In this document: in pieces, positions 11,666-20,877 of the stretch
How positions within the stretch are numbered: the first letter of the stretch is position 1
Layout: every line of letters starts with the position of its first letter
Assembly: GCF_000740775.1 (NCBI RefSeq)
Contig: NZ_JFGS01000003.1
Coordinates: forward strand, 248,001 to 312,000
Direction of reading: 5' to 3'
From: Haematobacter missouriensis
Lineage (GTDB): Bacteria > Pseudomonadota > Alphaproteobacteria > Rhodobacterales > Rhodobacteraceae
Length of the DNA stretch: 64,000 nt
Made by a program: the position numbers and the translations under genes
Notes under the pieces: generated by a model
Seen by the model: only the letters and a program-made list of their open reading frames with translations
Databases searched by the model: none
Told to the model about the DNA's origin: nothing

Positions 11666-12242
11666 CAGCGGCAGGTTGGCAGGCTGTGCAAAGGGTTTGG
11701 CTTGGCCCGCTCTGCTGAAGAAGGCTTTTTGGCCAGTGTTTAATCGGGAATCGTCTGGAAACTGAGGAAGTCCGGCCTGAAATCCATGAATTTCTGGTAA
11801 TTCCGGGTCTGATTTTCCGATCTTCAGAGCAGGGACACGACACTTCGGAGTTTTTCGGCAGCCTCCTGATCGGCTGCTGGAAAAGCATTCAGGACCGCGT
11901 TGAAGCGGAGATCATTCGCAATCCAACGAAATACAGCCGGAAACTGACACGGTTCTGGTTATCCGGGCGCCGATTTCCCGGTTTCCGGAACATGACACTT
12001 CAGGACTTTTTCGGCAGCCTGTTGGCAAGGGCGCTAAAAAAGTACTCAGAGGTTGCTCCCGAGCGGATATCTTTCCATACATGGTTGAAGGTGTCACGGA
12101 AAACGCAGGCTTGGCGCGTGACTGGACCGTTTCGGTCCAATTCAAGGTCGGGTGGACCCGCGACTTTTCAGCAGCCTGCTAAAGCGGTGCCGAAAACCGC
12201 CTGCGACCCGGCCGGGGGCATATCCCTTTCGGACCCCCGTGT
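11666..12242. repeat. Non-coding island with degenerate short-element copies
   Basis: No convincing gene in these 577 bases. A sequence of roughly 90 bases occurs twice, imperfectly (about 11795-11864 and 11953-12021); both copies end in the same block TTTTTCGGCAGCCT. A pair of outer inverted repeats brackets much of the stretch: GGCTGCTGGAAAAGCATTC at 11872-11890 and CTTTTCAGCAGCCTG at 12164-12178. The second is the exact complement of the left end of the 157-base element at 30497-30653. I interpret the island as decayed non-autonomous mobile elements (MITE-like), nested or tandem. Confidence 0.6.
11871..12178. mobile_element. Possible MITE relic, about 308 bp
   Basis: Left end CGGCTGCTGGAAAAG (11871-11885) and right end CTTTTCAGCAGCCTG (12164-12178) are inverted copies differing by one inserted base and one substitution. 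No transposase lies inside and no clear target duplication flanks it. The ends match those of the element at 30497-30653. It may be a composite, since another end-like sequence (CTTTTTCGGCAGCCTGTTGGC) lies inside at 12005-12025. Confidence 0.45.
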
Positions 12243-12776
12243 TCAGCTGAGCGCCTTGCCCAGCCGGGGCAGCCGGACGCGGCGGAGAAGCGCCCGAAGC
12301 GGCTGCTCGCGCCCGGAGATCTCCTCCGTCCGCCTCTGCACCTTCCGGACTGCCCTTTCGACTTCCGCAGGATGTCGGAGCCAAAGATCCATCAGGAAAT
12401 CATCCGGCGCTTCGGCGCGAAGCAGATGTATCTCCAACTCGCGGCGCGGAAAATCCTTCAGGTTCTGGGTAAGTATCACCTGTGCTTTGCCCGCCTTCGC
12501 TGCGGCAAGAACGTGGATGTCGTCGGGATCGGGCAGGTAGAGTCCTGCGGTATCGCCCGCCAGGACCTCCGCCACCGGCCATCGGGCGTGAAGGAGCGCG
12601 ATTTCTCCCCTTGCCACCACCTCCTGTCCGGGGCCGAGGCGGCGTGCGGCCAGTGCCCATTCCTCCAATATCCGCCCAGACCAGAGGGGAGTGAACACCC
12701 CTTCGGCCGCCACGCCGATCACGATTTCCCGCAGGACCGTTGGGTAGAGGACATTGGCGTCGATCAGCACCCGCAT
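12243..12776 (-). CDS. PIN-domain protein, VapC-like, no visible antitoxin
   Basis: PIN-fold protein of 177 residues, a family of metal-dependent RNases that includes VapC toxins. The first acidic residue is Asp6 (MRVLIDANVLYP). The middle acid is in the ILEEW helix, and the second aspartate cluster is in LPDPDDIHVLAAA, followed by a strand QVILTQNLKDF. The usual compact VapC is about 130-140 residues; this one carries a C-terminal helical, Arg-rich extension of about 40 residues. No short antitoxin gene lies on either side: upstream is the methyltransferase gene 27 bases away, downstream the repeat island. It could be an orphan toxin or a chromosomal RNase of other function. Confidence 0.8.
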   Translation of the reverse strand: MRVLIDANVLYPTVLREIVIGVAAEGVFTPLWSGRILEEWALAARRLGPGQEVVARGEIALLHARWPVAEVLAGDTAGLYLPDPDDIHVLAAAKAGKAQVILTQNLKDFPRRELEIHLLRAEAPDDFLMDLWLRHPAEVERAVRKVQRRTEEISGREQPLRALLRRVRLPRLGKALS

Positions 12777-12803
12777 TGCCGGCTCCGGTTGGTTCGGGTC
12801 TGG

Positions 12804-13991
12804 TCAGTCAAGCCGGAAGAACAGGGCCTTCAGATAGCCTGATTCCGCCAGTTGCGGCATCAGCGGATGGTCCGGACCGGCAAAGCCCGTGTGCAGAAGC
12901 TGTGCCCGGCGTCCGCTTCGCCCGATGCCGCGCACATTGGCCCCCCGGAAGGCAGCGAGATCCGCGGCATGCGAGCAGGAGCACAGGCCCAGATAGCCGC
13001 CGGGGGCCACCAGCGGCGCCGCGAGACGGGCCACGCGTTCGTAGGCCCGCAGCCCCGCCTCCAACGCCTGCTTGGAAGGCGCGAAAGCAGGAGGATCACA
13101 GACGACGAGGTCGAATTGCGCGCCCTCGGCCGCAAGCGCTTCCAGTGTGGTGAAGGCATCGCCCTGACGGGTGGCGAAGTGTGCCTCCGCACCCATGGCA
13201 ACGGCGCCATCCTGTGCCAGCTTCAGCGCCGGGGCGGAACTGTCCACCGCGAGCGCCCGCTCCGCTCCCCCCGCAAGCGCCGCCAGCGAAAAGCCCCCGA
13301 CATGGGAAAACACATCCAGAACCCGCGCCCCTTTCGCCAAACGCTGAGCGAAGGCGTGGTTGGGACGCTGGTCGAAGAACAGCCCTGTCTTCTGTCCGCC
13401 GAGCAGGTCGGCCATATAGGTCGCGCCGTTCATGGGCACCGCAACTGGGGCTTCCATTGCTCCCTGCAGCACCGTCAATTCCTCCGGCAAACCCTCCAGC
13501 GTCCGGGCCCGCCCCATGCCGTTTCGGATGATCGTGGTCACACCCGTGACTTTTGCCAGAGCGGCCGAGAGCGGCCCGATCAGCGTTTCCGACCAGGCGG
13601 CGTTCGGCTGGATCACTGCGGCAGTGCCGAAGCGGTCGATCACCACGCCCGGCAGGCCATCTGCCTCCGCGTGGACGAGTCGGTAGTAGGGTGCATCGAA
13701 CAATGTCTCGCGGAGCGCGAGTGCCCGCTGCAGACGGGCGACGAACCATGCCTCGTCGATCACCGCCGCCGGATCCCGGTCGATCATCCGGCAGACGATG
13801 CGCGAACTGGAATTGACCGTGACAAGGCCCAGCACCCGCCGCTCCCCGTCCTCCAGCACGGCGAGCGCACCCGGTTCCAGCCCCTTGGTGCGGCGGTCGG
13901 TGACCAGCTCGTCGGCATAGACCCAGGGGAAGCCATGGCGGATCGCGCGGGCTTCGGCCTTTGGTTTGAGTCTGACGGTCGGGTAGGTCAT
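12804..13991 (-). CDS. RlmI/RlmK-type class I rRNA (cytosine-C5) methyltransferase
   Basis: SAM-dependent methyltransferase of 395 residues with an N-terminal PUA RNA-binding domain (RLKPKAEARAIRHGFPWVY) and a Rossmann methyltransferase domain. The SAM motif is VLDVFSHVGGFSLAAL, and the catalytic-loop motif is VVCDPPAFAPSK. A cysteine pair sits in LGLCSCSHAADL, as in RlmI (m5C1962 of 23S rRNA in E. coli). The start at 13991 (MTYPTV) has GGAGAACCC upstream; an in-frame extension of 25 residues is Pro/Arg-rich and unlikely. It reads toward the PIN gene with a 27-base gap. The exact target nucleotide is inferred from the family. Confidence 0.9.
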   Translation of the reverse strand: MTYPTVRLKPKAEARAIRHGFPWVYADELVTDRRTKGLEPGALAVLEDGERRVLGLVTVNSSSRIVCRMIDRDPAAVIDEAWFVARLQRALALRETLFDAPYYRLVHAEADGLPGVVIDRFGTAAVIQPNAAWSETLIGPLSAALAKVTGVTTIIRNGMGRARTLEGLPEELTVLQGAMEAPVAVPMNGATYMADLLGGQKTGLFFDQRPNHAFAQRLAKGARVLDVFSHVGGFSLAALAGGAERALAVDSSAPALKLAQDGAVAMGAEAHFATRQGDAFTTLEALAAEGAQFDLVVCDPPAFAPSKQALEAGLRAYERVARLAAPLVAPGGYLGLCSCSHAADLAAFRGANVRGIGRSGRRAQLLHTGFAGPDHPLMPQLAESGYLKALFFRLD

Positions 13992-14066
13992 GGGTTCTCC
14001 AGGTGAATTCTCGGCGCGTCCGGGGACGGTTCGGCGCGGACCTCTCGGCATCAGGCCTCCGGACAT

Positions 14067-14096
14067 GCAAAAACCCCGGAGTCTACCGGGGCTTTT
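14067..14096 (-). terminator. Terminator downstream of the 55-codon gene
   Basis: CCCCGG-AGTCTA-CCGGGG hairpin (14074-14091). Read on the minus strand it is followed by TTTTT, 41 bases beyond the stop of the small gene at 14137. On the plus strand it is followed by GCTTTT, so it may act in both directions. Confidence 0.75.
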
Positions 14097-14136
14097 CCGT
14101 CCTCAGACGGGTTTCGTCAATGCACGTGATGCGCAG

Positions 14137-14304
14137 TTAATGCGCGTGATGTGCAGAACCATGCCGGTTCAACGGATGGGCGAGCCATGCAAAGACCTTC
14201 GGCATCAGGCGGGCAATGGTCTGGGCGCGCAGTTCGGACGCTTCGCGGACGATCTCGGGGACGGATTTCGGTTCGCCACGGGTCTCGGTCTCTAGCAGGT
14301 TCAT
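14137..14304 (-). CDS. Small basic hypothetical protein, 55 residues, His-rich tail
   Basis: Not recognised. It is supported as a gene by three signals: a strong ribosome site (AGGAGAAGG) seven bases before the ATG, a -10-like TATAAT and palindromic operator upstream, and a terminator 41 bases after the stop. The sequence starts MNLLETETRGEP and contains an amphipathic Arg/Ala/Glu helix (SVPEIVREASELRAQTIARL). It then has a hydrophobic patch (MPKVFAWLAHPL) and ends in HGSAHHAH, possibly metal-binding. It could be a membrane-surface or regulatory peptide. No function is claimed. Confidence 0.65.
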   Translation of the reverse strand: MNLLETETRGEPKSVPEIVREASELRAQTIARLMPKVFAWLAHPLNRHGSAHHAH

Positions 14305-14329
14305 CAGCCTTCTCCTGTGGGATCATGGG

Positions 14330-14361
14330 GATTTGCATTATATAGGTCAGTAAAGCTGACT
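14330..14361 (-). promoter_or_regulatory. Operator and -10 of the 55-codon gene
   Basis: Read on the minus strand, the box AGTCAG-N5-CTGACCT (14361-14344) is a palindrome. It is followed directly by TATAAT (14342-14337), a perfect -10 hexamer. The box has the same arms and five-base spacer as the one upstream of gltD at 1532-1549. CTGACCTAT followed by an AT-rich ATGC is also shared with 1470-1487. A regulator bound here would cover the -10/-35 spacer, consistent with repression. Confidence 0.6.
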
Positions 14362-14468
14362 TAGCTATTGCAGAAATCGTCAGCCGGATATGCAATCAGA
14401 GCATGATCCCGGAGCGATATGCCCGCAGGAGAAGTAATTTCCGCGCAGCGCGCGCTCCGGCATGGAAT

Positions 14469-14483
14469 TGTTAGCGCATAACA
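14469..14483 (+). promoter_or_regulatory. CceR-like (LacI-type) operator upstream of edd
   Basis: TGTTAGCGCATAACA is an interrupted palindrome (TGTTA-N5-TAACA) centred 50 bases before the edd start. It resembles the CceR motif described in Rhodobacter sphaeroides, where CceR controls Entner-Doudoroff and other central carbon genes. A further TGTTAG half-site lies at 14488-14493. The central spacing is one base longer than the textbook motif, so the match is good but not perfect. Confidence 0.5.
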
Positions 14484-14525
14484 GCCATGTTAGTGCTGCG
14501 ACGATGAGACGGAAGGAGCAGCGCC

Positions 14526-16334
14526 ATGCCACTCGATGCGACACTTGCCGAGGTTACAGAACGCATCCGCAAGCGGAGCAGGGAGGCGCGTTCATCCTAT
14601 CTAGAGCGTATCCAGCGGGCGCATGAGGCGGGCCCGGCGCGTGGGCATCTGGCCTGCGGCAATCAGGCCCACGCATATGCTGCTGCGACGCCGGGCGACA
14701 AGGCGGATCTTGCCGCCGACAAGGCGCCCAACATCGGCATTATCACCGCCTATAACGACATGCTCTCGTCCCATCAGCCCTACGAGCGTTTCCCGGAGCT
14801 GATCCGCGCCGCGGCTCGGCGCATCGGATCCACGGCGCAAGTCGCGGGTGGGGTGCCGGCCATGTGCGATGGGGTGACGCAGGGCCGCGCGGGGATGGAG
14901 CTTTCACTGTTTTCCCGCGACGTGATCGCGCTGTCGGCGGCGGTCGGCCTGTCACATGACACTTTCGATGCGGCGCTCTATCTTGGTGTGTGCGACAAGA
15001 TCGTTCCCGGCCTGGTCATCGCGGCGGCAAGTTTTGGCCACATTCCTGCCGTGTTTCTGCCCTCCGGCCCGATGACGTCCGGCCTGCCCAATTCGGAGAA
15101 GGCCAAGGTGCGGGAGCTGTTCGCCGCCGGAAAGGTCGGGCGGGAGGAGCTGATGCGGGCAGAGATGGAAAGCTATCACGGCCCCGGAACCTGCACATTT
15201 TATGGCACGGCCAATTCCAACCAGATGCTGATGGAATTCATGGGCCTGCAGCTGCCCGGCTCCAGTTTCGTCAACCCGAACACGCCGCTTCGGGAAGCGC
15301 TCACCGTCGCGGGCGTGGAACGCGCGGCGGCGATTACCGCGCTTGGCAATGATTATACACCGGTCGCGGAAATTCTGGATGAGCGGACTTTTGTAAACGG
15401 TATCGTCGGCCTGATGGCGACGGGAGGGTCCACAAACCATGTCCTTCACCTTCCCGCAATGGCGCGGGCGGCAGGGGTCATTCTGGATTTGGAGGATTTC
15501 GACAGCCTCTCCGCCATCACGCCGCTGATGGCGCGCGTCTATCCGAACGGGCTGGCCGACGTGAACCACTTCCATGCGGCAGGTGGTCTGGGCTACATGA
15601 TCGGCGAGCTGCTGGAGGCGGGTCTGCTGCATCCCGATACGCGGACGGTCGCGGGCGAAGGGCTTGGCCTCTACACGCAGGAACCCGTCCTGGAGGAGGG
15701 CAGTCTCGCCTGGCGGCAGGGATCGGGCGAATCTCTGAACCCGCAAATCCTGCGGAGCGCCACCGATCCCTTCCAGCAGCAAGGTGGCCTTCGGCAGTTG
15801 CACGGCAATCTGGGGCGCGGCGTTATCAAGGTTTCCGCCGTGGCGGAGGAGCGTCGCTTCATCGAGGCACCGGCCCGCGTCTTTGCCAATCAGGAGGATG
15901 TGAAGACAGCCTTCAAGGCGGGCGAGTTCACGGGTGACACGATCGTCGTCGTTCGGTTTCAGGGACCGCGCGCGAATGGCATGCCGGAGCTTCACAGCCT
16001 GACGCCGATCCTTGCCGTGTTGCAGGACAAGGGTCTGCGCGTGGCGCTGGTGACGGATGGCCGGATGTCGGGCGCATCGGGCAAGGTGCCCGCTGCGATC
16101 CATGTCAGCCCGGAAGCCGCCGAGGGAGGTCCGCTGGCGCGCATCCGGGATGGCGATGTGCTGCGGCTTGATGCGGTGGGGGGGACGCTGGAAAACCTGC
16201 ATCCCGATTTTCTTTTGCGCGAGCCGGCGGTGGAGGATCTCTCTGCTCATCACTCCGGCATGGGACGGGAACTGTTCGATGCCTTCCGGCGAAACGTCGG
16301 TTCCTCCGTCCATGGTGCGGCGGTGGTGATCTGA
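14526..16334 (+). CDS. edd: Phosphogluconate dehydratase (Entner-Doudoroff)
   Basis: Edd dehydrates 6-phosphogluconate to 2-keto-3-deoxy-6-phosphogluconate. At 602 residues it is full length for the IlvD/Edd family. Fe-S ligand cysteines fall in [23 protein letters not shown] and [14 protein letters not shown]. The block [16 protein letters not shown] is the C-terminal family signature. The start has GGAAGGAGCAGCGCC before ATG. The gene is monocistronic here: no eda (KDPG aldolase) follows, and the next gene (dusA) is convergent with 22 bases between stops. The upstream TGTTAGCGCATAACA box suggests carbon-status control. Confidence 0.96.
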   Translation: MPLDATLAEVTERIRKRSREARSSYLERIQRAHEAGPARGHLACGNQAHAYAAATPGDKADLAADKAPNIGIITAYNDMLSSHQPYERFPELIRAAARRIGSTAQVAGGVPAMCDGVTQGRAGMELSLFSRDVIALSAAVGLSHDTFDAALYLGVCDKIVPGLVIAAASFGHIPAVFLPSGPMTSGLPNSEKAKVRELFAAGKVGREELMRAEMESYHGPGTCTFYGTANSNQMLMEFMGLQLPGSSFVNPNTPLREALTVAGVERAAAITALGNDYTPVAEILDERTFVNGIVGLMATGGSTNHVLHLPAMARAAGVILDLEDFDSLSAITPLMARVYPNGLADVNHFHAAGGLGYMIGELLEAGLLHPDTRTVAGEGLGLYTQEPVLEEGSLAWRQGSGESLNPQILRSATDPFQQQGGLRQLHGNLGRGVIKVSAVAEERRFIEAPARVFANQEDVKTAFKAGEFTGDTIVVVRFQGPRANGMPELHSLTPILAVLQDKGLRVALVTDGRMSGASGKVPAAIHVSPEAAEGGPLARIRDGDVLRLDAVGGTLENLHPDFLLREPAVEDLSAHHSGMGRELFDAFRRNVGSSVHGAAVVI

Positions 16335-16356
16335 GCAGAGCCGCGTGCGTGACGAC

Positions 16357-17355
16357 TCAGGCGGCGGCGAGAATTTCTTCCAGCGCACGGTCCAGCGCAT
16401 CGAGACCCGCATCGGGGCGGGAGCCGGCTTCAGACAGGCTCCGCCGCCAGGACCGCGCGCCGGGGCGCCCGGCGAACAGGCCGAGCATGTGCCGCGTAAC
16501 GGCGCCCAGCCTGCCCCCGATGGCAAGGTGCCGCACGATATAGGGACGCATCGCCGCAACCACGGCCTCCGGACTCTGGTCGGGGGCGGCGCGCCCGAAC
16601 ATCAGCCGGTCGGCGGGGAGCAGGATTTCCCCCGGATCGTGATAGGCTGCGCGCCCGATCATCACCCCGTCCAGCCCCTGATCCAGCAACTCCCGCGCGG
16701 TGGTGAGGCTGCCGATTCCGCCATTGATGATGATGGCGAGGTCGGGGAAGGCCTGCTTCATCGACAGCACCAGCGGATAGTCGAGCGGCGGGATCTCCCG
16801 GTTCTCTTTGGGGCTCAGGCCCTTCAGCCATGCCTTCCGCGCGTGGACGATGACGCGGTGGATACCCGCGCCCTGCACCGTCTCCAGAAAGGCGGGAAGC
16901 ACCTCCTGTGGCACCTGGTCATCGACGCCGATGCGGCATTTCACCGTCACCTCCGCGCCCGTGATTTCCGCCGCCTCGCGCATCGCGGCCAGACAGTCGC
17001 CGACCAGCGCAGGATCCCGCATCAGCACGGCCCCGAAGCAGCCCGATTGGACGCGGTCGGAGGGGCAGCCGACGTTCAGGTTGATCTCACGGTAGCCATG
17101 ATCGGCGCAGATCCGCGCGGCTGTGGCCAGCTCCTCCGGCTCTGACCCGCCCAGCTGCACGGCGACGGGGTGCTCCGAGGGATCATGGTCCAGAAGGCGC
17201 AGCGCCCCGCCGCGCACCAGCGCCGCCGCTACGACCATCTCGGTGTAGAGCAGGGCATGGCGGCTCATCTGCCGGTGCAGGTAGCGGCAATGCCGGTCTG
17301 TCAGGTCGATCATCGGGGCCACCGACAGGCGGTAGGCGGGGGGCACGGCGTTCAT
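16357..17355 (-). CDS. dusA: tRNA-dihydrouridine synthase A
   Basis: FMN- and NADPH-dependent enzyme that reduces uridine in the tRNA D-loop (positions 20/20a in DusA). Length is 332 residues. It begins MNAVPPAYRLSVAPMIDLTD, the DusA-specific start. The catalytic cysteine lies in NVGCPSDRVQSGCFGAVLM. The FMN-phosphate region is IIINGGIGS and further on DGVMIGRAAY. The start at 17355 follows AAAGGACGACAC. An in-frame upstream stretch of 65 codons reads through a region better explained as the divergent promoter with the plus-strand gene at 17545. Confidence 0.95.
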   Translation of the reverse strand: MNAVPPAYRLSVAPMIDLTDRHCRYLHRQMSRHALLYTEMVVAAALVRGGALRLLDHDPSEHPVAVQLGGSEPEELATAARICADHGYREINLNVGCPSDRVQSGCFGAVLMRDPALVGDCLAAMREAAEITGAEVTVKCRIGVDDQVPQEVLPAFLETVQGAGIHRVIVHARKAWLKGLSPKENREIPPLDYPLVLSMKQAFPDLAIIINGGIGSLTTARELLDQGLDGVMIGRAAYHDPGEILLPADRLMFGRAAPDQSPEAVVAAMRPYIVRHLAIGGRLGAVTRHMLGLFAGRPGARSWRRSLSEAGSRPDAGLDALDRALEEILAAA

Positions 17356-17544
17356 GTGTCGTCCTTTCATCCCCGGCGATGTAGGACGCCGGTGCTCATG
17401 TCGAAAGACCGCGAAGCGCAGCGACATGCCATCATTCGGCGTTTTCCGCAACAGGGCGGAGTCCTGCCCGCGCTGCGTCCGCCCCTTGAGCCTTTGCGAA
17501 GATCGGCCCACAAGAGACGCTGGAGCACTGGAGGGGAGTATCCC

Positions 17545-17838
17545 ATGCATCGCCTGATCATCGCCTTTGCCGCCGCCTGTCTACTCGGGTCGCCCGCCGT
17601 GGCCCGCATGTCCGGTTATTACGAAAGCGCGGCAGTCATCCACGCCATTCTCGGGAATGGACAGGTGGCGGACGGGCTGGGCCAGCAACCGATCGAGAGC
17701 ATCACCCGCACGCGGGAGGGCTATTCGGTGCAGAGCAAGAATTGTTCCGTCGGCGTGGTGGTGGTGACGCGCAGGGCCGACCGTCCCGGACCCGAAGACT
17801 TCTCCCTGCGCGTTCAGCGCGGACGCTGCCGCAGGTAA
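17545..17838 (+). CDS. Small secreted hypothetical protein
   Basis: 97-residue protein, not recognised. Residues 1-20 (MHRLIIAFAAACLLGSPAVA) form a clear Sec signal peptide with an AVA cleavage site. The mature part is about 77 residues with a single Cys (KNCSVGVVVV) and a basic tail ending GRCRR, so a second Cys is close to the C terminus and a disulfide is possible. A ribosome site GGAGGGGAGTATCCC supports the start. It is divergent from dusA. Probably periplasmic; function unknown. Confidence 0.7.
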   Translation: MHRLIIAFAAACLLGSPAVARMSGYYESAAVIHAILGNGQVADGLGQQPIESITRTREGYSVQSKNCSVGVVVVTRRADRPGPEDFSLRVQRGRCRR

Positions 17839-18287
17839 GCGCAAAGGCCGCCCGTCAGCAGGGGCCGTTTCTCTCCGTCGCGATGGTTGCTCCTTCCGCA
17901 GGAGCGACGGTCGTGCCGCGCTCCCGCGGTGGAATATGCGGACGGGGCCATAGCCGGCAGGAGGCGCGGGGGTGAAAGCGCGTCGGCTCCGAAACTGCGT
18001 CCGGGTCTTTCGCAAGGCCGGGGCGCAGCGGAATGTCAGGGTCGAATTGCGGGGTCGTTTGTCGAGGCGGCTCCGCCAGAAAGCGCTCTCCTCAGAAAAG
18101 CCGTTCCCCGAAAGCGCGCTGCGGCGAAAGGCCCCCTTTGAGGGAAAGCGAAGCTGGTCTTTCGAACAGGCTCTGGTCAGCGGCCTCAAGAGCCACGCCG
18201 TCCCGGGTTTTCACACCGACGGGTGGGCGCGGCGACGGGAAGTGCAGCCCCTTCACCGCCTCTATGCATCGCTTCGGTGCGGTGATG
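17839..18287. other. Non-coding stretch between the small secreted protein and ychF
   Basis: 449 bases without a supportable gene; open frames here are Arg/Pro/Ser-rich and match no family I know. A GCTCCT-TCCGC-AGGAGC hairpin at 17889-17905 lies 50 bases after the upstream stop. It may stop the plus-strand transcript, although no T-run follows. Near the ychF end, CACCGC/GCGGTG arms (18255-18260 and 18278-18283) could fold downstream of ychF on the minus strand. Otherwise nothing distinctive. Confidence 0.5.
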
Positions 18288-19385
18288 TCAGGCGTTGAAC
18301 AGGAAGTGGAGCACGTCGCCGTCCTGCACCTCGTAGGTCTTGCCCTCTACGCGGAACTTTCCGTTCTCGCGTGCGCCTGCCTCGCCATTGCCCGCGACAT
18401 AATCGTCGTAACCCACGGTTTCCGCGCGGATGAAGCCCTTTTCGAAATCACCATGGATGACGCCCGCTGCCTGTGGCGCGAGCATCCCTTGGGTGATCGT
18501 CCAGGCGCGGGCTTCCTTTGGGCCGACAGTGAAATAGGTGCGCAGACCCAGAAGATCGTAGGCAGCGCGGATCAGACGGTCCAGTCCCGGCTCCTCCAAC
18601 CCCAGTTCGGAGAGGAACATCTCCGCCTCCTCCGGGTCGAGTTGGCTGATCTCCTCCTCGATCCGGGCGGAGATGACGACGGTCGCGGCCCCTTCGGCCC
18701 GCGCCTTTTCCGCCACTTTCTCCGTCAGCGCATTGCCGGTCGCGGCCTCGGATTCCGCCACGTTGCAGACGTAGAGCACGGGTTTCGCGGTCAGAAGCTG
18801 GAGCTGATTCCAGAGCCTGCGATCCTCCTCCGACACGGAAACGGTCCGCGCCGGCTGGCCCGCGTTCAGCACGTCGAGCGCCACGCGCAGCAGGCGGTCC
18901 TGATCCTTGGCCTCCTTGTCCCCGCCCTTCAGCTTGCGCTGAAGGTTGGCGAGGCGGCGCTCGATCGATTCCATGTCGGCGATCATCAGTTCCGTCTCGA
19001 TCGTCTCCGCATCGGCGACCGGATCGACGCGCCCCTCCACATGGGTGATGTCGCCATCCTCGAAACAGCGGAGCACATGGGCGATGGCGTCCACTTCGCG
19101 GATGTTGGCAAGAAACTGGTTGCCCAGGCCCTCGCCCTTGGACGCCCCGCGCACGAGGCCCGCGATATCGACGAAGGTGATCCGCGTCGGGATGATCTGT
19201 TTCGATCCCGCGATGGCGGCAAGCCGGTCCAGCCGCTTGTCCGGCACGGCGACCTCACCCACGTTCGGCTCGATGGTGCAGAAGGGGAAGTTGGCCGCCT
19301 GCGCCGCGGCGGTGCGGGTAAGCGCATTGAACAGGGTGGACTTGCCGACATTCGGCAGCCCGACGATACCCATCCTGAAGCCCAT
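18288..19385 (-). CDS. ychF: Redox-regulated ATPase/GTPase YchF (OLA1 family)
   Basis: Ribosome-associated P-loop NTPase of 365 residues, the universal YchF/OLA1 family, which prefers ATP and takes part in translation and stress control. Walker A is GLPNVGKST at the N terminus ([17 protein letters not shown]), switch II is [19 protein letters not shown], and the altered G4 motif CNVAE replaces NKxD, as is normal in YchF. The C-terminal TGS domain ends [13 protein letters not shown]. The start at 19385 is backed by AGGAGGGCAGAGCC. It is divergent from the VOC gene. Confidence 0.96.
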   Translation of the reverse strand: MGFRMGIVGLPNVGKSTLFNALTRTAAAQAANFPFCTIEPNVGEVAVPDKRLDRLAAIAGSKQIIPTRITFVDIAGLVRGASKGEGLGNQFLANIREVDAIAHVLRCFEDGDITHVEGRVDPVADAETIETELMIADMESIERRLANLQRKLKGGDKEAKDQDRLLRVALDVLNAGQPARTVSVSEEDRRLWNQLQLLTAKPVLYVCNVAESEAATGNALTEKVAEKARAEGAATVVISARIEEEISQLDPEEAEMFLSELGLEEPGLDRLIRAAYDLLGLRTYFTVGPKEARAWTITQGMLAPQAAGVIHGDFEKGFIRAETVGYDDYVAGNGEAGARENGKFRVEGKTYEVQDGDVLHFLFNA

Positions 19386-19533
19386 GGCTCTGCCCTCCTG
19401 GCCCGAAATTCCGCTGTGCTGTGTCCGCGTCTCTCTAGGGGGGCGGCGCACTCTCTGCAAGTATTGTCCGCCCGGCACGGGGCGCTAGATGCGGCGAGAG
19501 AAGGTCGAAGGGCAGCAGAAGGGCGCAGGCGGC

Positions 19534-19947
19534 ATGGGTTTCGTTCCCTACCTCTACTTTCAGGGCAACTGCGCCGAGGCGCTCGACTGGTATGCGGGCA
19601 TCTTCGGCGGCACCGTTTCGCTGCTGCGTTACAAGGACGCGCCGGACCTGCCGCCGGAGATGGCCGGGTCCGAACTCGTGGTGAACGGGGTGCTGGACGT
19701 GGACGGCGCGGTGCTCATGGCGTCCGATTTCCCGCCGGGCATGGACGGGCGGCCGCAGACCGCCGTCTCCGTCAGCTATGCCGCCGCCACCGATGCGGAG
19801 GGGGAAGCGCTTTTCGAGCGTCTGTCGGAGGGGGGGGCGCTGGTTTTTCGCTGGAACACGACCTATTGGGCAAGGGGCGCGGTCGGCATGGTGCGGGACC
19901 GGTTCGGCACCCATTGGGTGATCTCCGGTCCGCTGCGGCCCTTCTAG
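19534..19947 (+). CDS. VOC-superfamily protein, PhnB/glyoxalase-like
   Basis: 137-residue vicinal-oxygen-chelate fold protein of the PhnB-like group (often annotated as 3-demethylubiquinone methyltransferase-like, a misnomer). Visible elements are the N-terminal FVPYLYFQGNCAEALDWYAGIFGG strand-helix unit, LMASDFPPGM in the middle and the terminal DRFGTHWVI strand. Typical VOC metal ligands are not obvious, as usual for this group. I chose the ATG at 19534 (MGFVPYL); an ATG 15 codons upstream (19489) adds a charged stretch with no family match. Substrate unknown. Confidence 0.8.
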   Translation: MGFVPYLYFQGNCAEALDWYAGIFGGTVSLLRYKDAPDLPPEMAGSELVVNGVLDVDGAVLMASDFPPGMDGRPQTAVSVSYAAATDAEGEALFERLSEGGALVFRWNTTYWARGAVGMVRDRFGTHWVISGPLRPF

Positions 19948-20085
19948 CCCCACCCTCGGCCTGCCGCCTTCGATTCCCCTGTCTTCGATTCCCCCTGCGG
20001 CCCCGTCGACCATGCGATATGGCGAAGCGTGCTTGCCTTCGCGGCCTGCTTCCGGCACATCGGAACGGACCAGCCGGAGGAAACG

Positions 20086-20877
20086 ATGAGCCGCATCGAC
20101 GCGAAATTCGCCGCCCTGAAAGCAGAGGGTCGCAAGGCCTTCGTCTCCTACATCATGGCGGGCGACCCGGATGTGGACACCTCTCTCGAGGTCATGAAAG
20201 GCCTTCCCGCCGCGGGGGTGGATGTGATCGAACTGGGGCACCCCTTCACCGATCCGATGGCCGACGGGCCTACGATCCAGCGCGCCGGCCAGAGGGCGCT
20301 GGAGGGCGGGCAGACGCTTGACCGGACGCTCCACATGGTGCGGGAATTCCGCAAGGGCGACGACATCACCCCGATCGTGATGATGGGCTATTACAACCCC
20401 ATCTATTCCCGCGGTGTCGCGCGTTTTCTGACCGAGGCGAAGGAAGCGGGCATCGACGGGCTGATCGTCGTGGATCTGCCGCCGGAGGAGGATGCGGAGC
20501 TTTGCCTGCCCGCGCAGGCGCAGGGCATCAACTTTATCCGTCTCGCCACACCGACAACGGACGAGGCGCGGCTGGGCACGGTGCTGCAGAACACCTCGGG
20601 TTTCGTCTATTACGTTTCCGTCACCGGGATCACCGGCGCGCAGGCCGCGCAGGCCGCCTCCGTCGCGCCGGAAGTCGCGCGGATCAAGGCGGCGACGGAT
20701 CTGCCGGTGATCGTCGGTTTCGGCATCACCACGCCCGAAGCGGCGCGGGACATCGCCTCTGTGGCCGATGGCGCGGTCGTCGGCTCCGCCATCGTCAACC
20801 TGATCGGTCAGGGAAAGCCGGTGGAGGAAGTCCTGGCCCAGGTTTCAAAACTCTCTGCTGGCGCCCACGCTGCATGA
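20086..20877 (+). CDS. trpA: Tryptophan synthase alpha chain
   Basis: TIM-barrel subunit of tryptophan synthase. It cleaves indole-3-glycerol phosphate to indole, which is channelled to TrpB. Length is 263 residues. The catalytic Glu lies in [20 protein letters not shown] and the catalytic Asp in the same loop. Phosphate-binding segments are GFGITTPE and GAVVGSAIV. The start ATG at 20086 has CCGGAGGAAACG upstream. trpB is not beside it in this window; it stands alone after the VOC gene (138 bases) and before a long non-coding stretch. Confidence 0.96.
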   Translation: MSRIDAKFAALKAEGRKAFVSYIMAGDPDVDTSLEVMKGLPAAGVDVIELGHPFTDPMADGPTIQRAGQRALEGGQTLDRTLHMVREFRKGDDITPIVMMGYYNPIYSRGVARFLTEAKEAGIDGLIVVDLPPEEDAELCLPAQAQGINFIRLATPTTDEARLGTVLQNTSGFVYYVSVTGITGAQAAQAASVAPEVARIKAATDLPVIVGFGITTPEAARDIASVADGAVVGSAIVNLIGQGKPVEEVLAQVSKLSAGAHAA

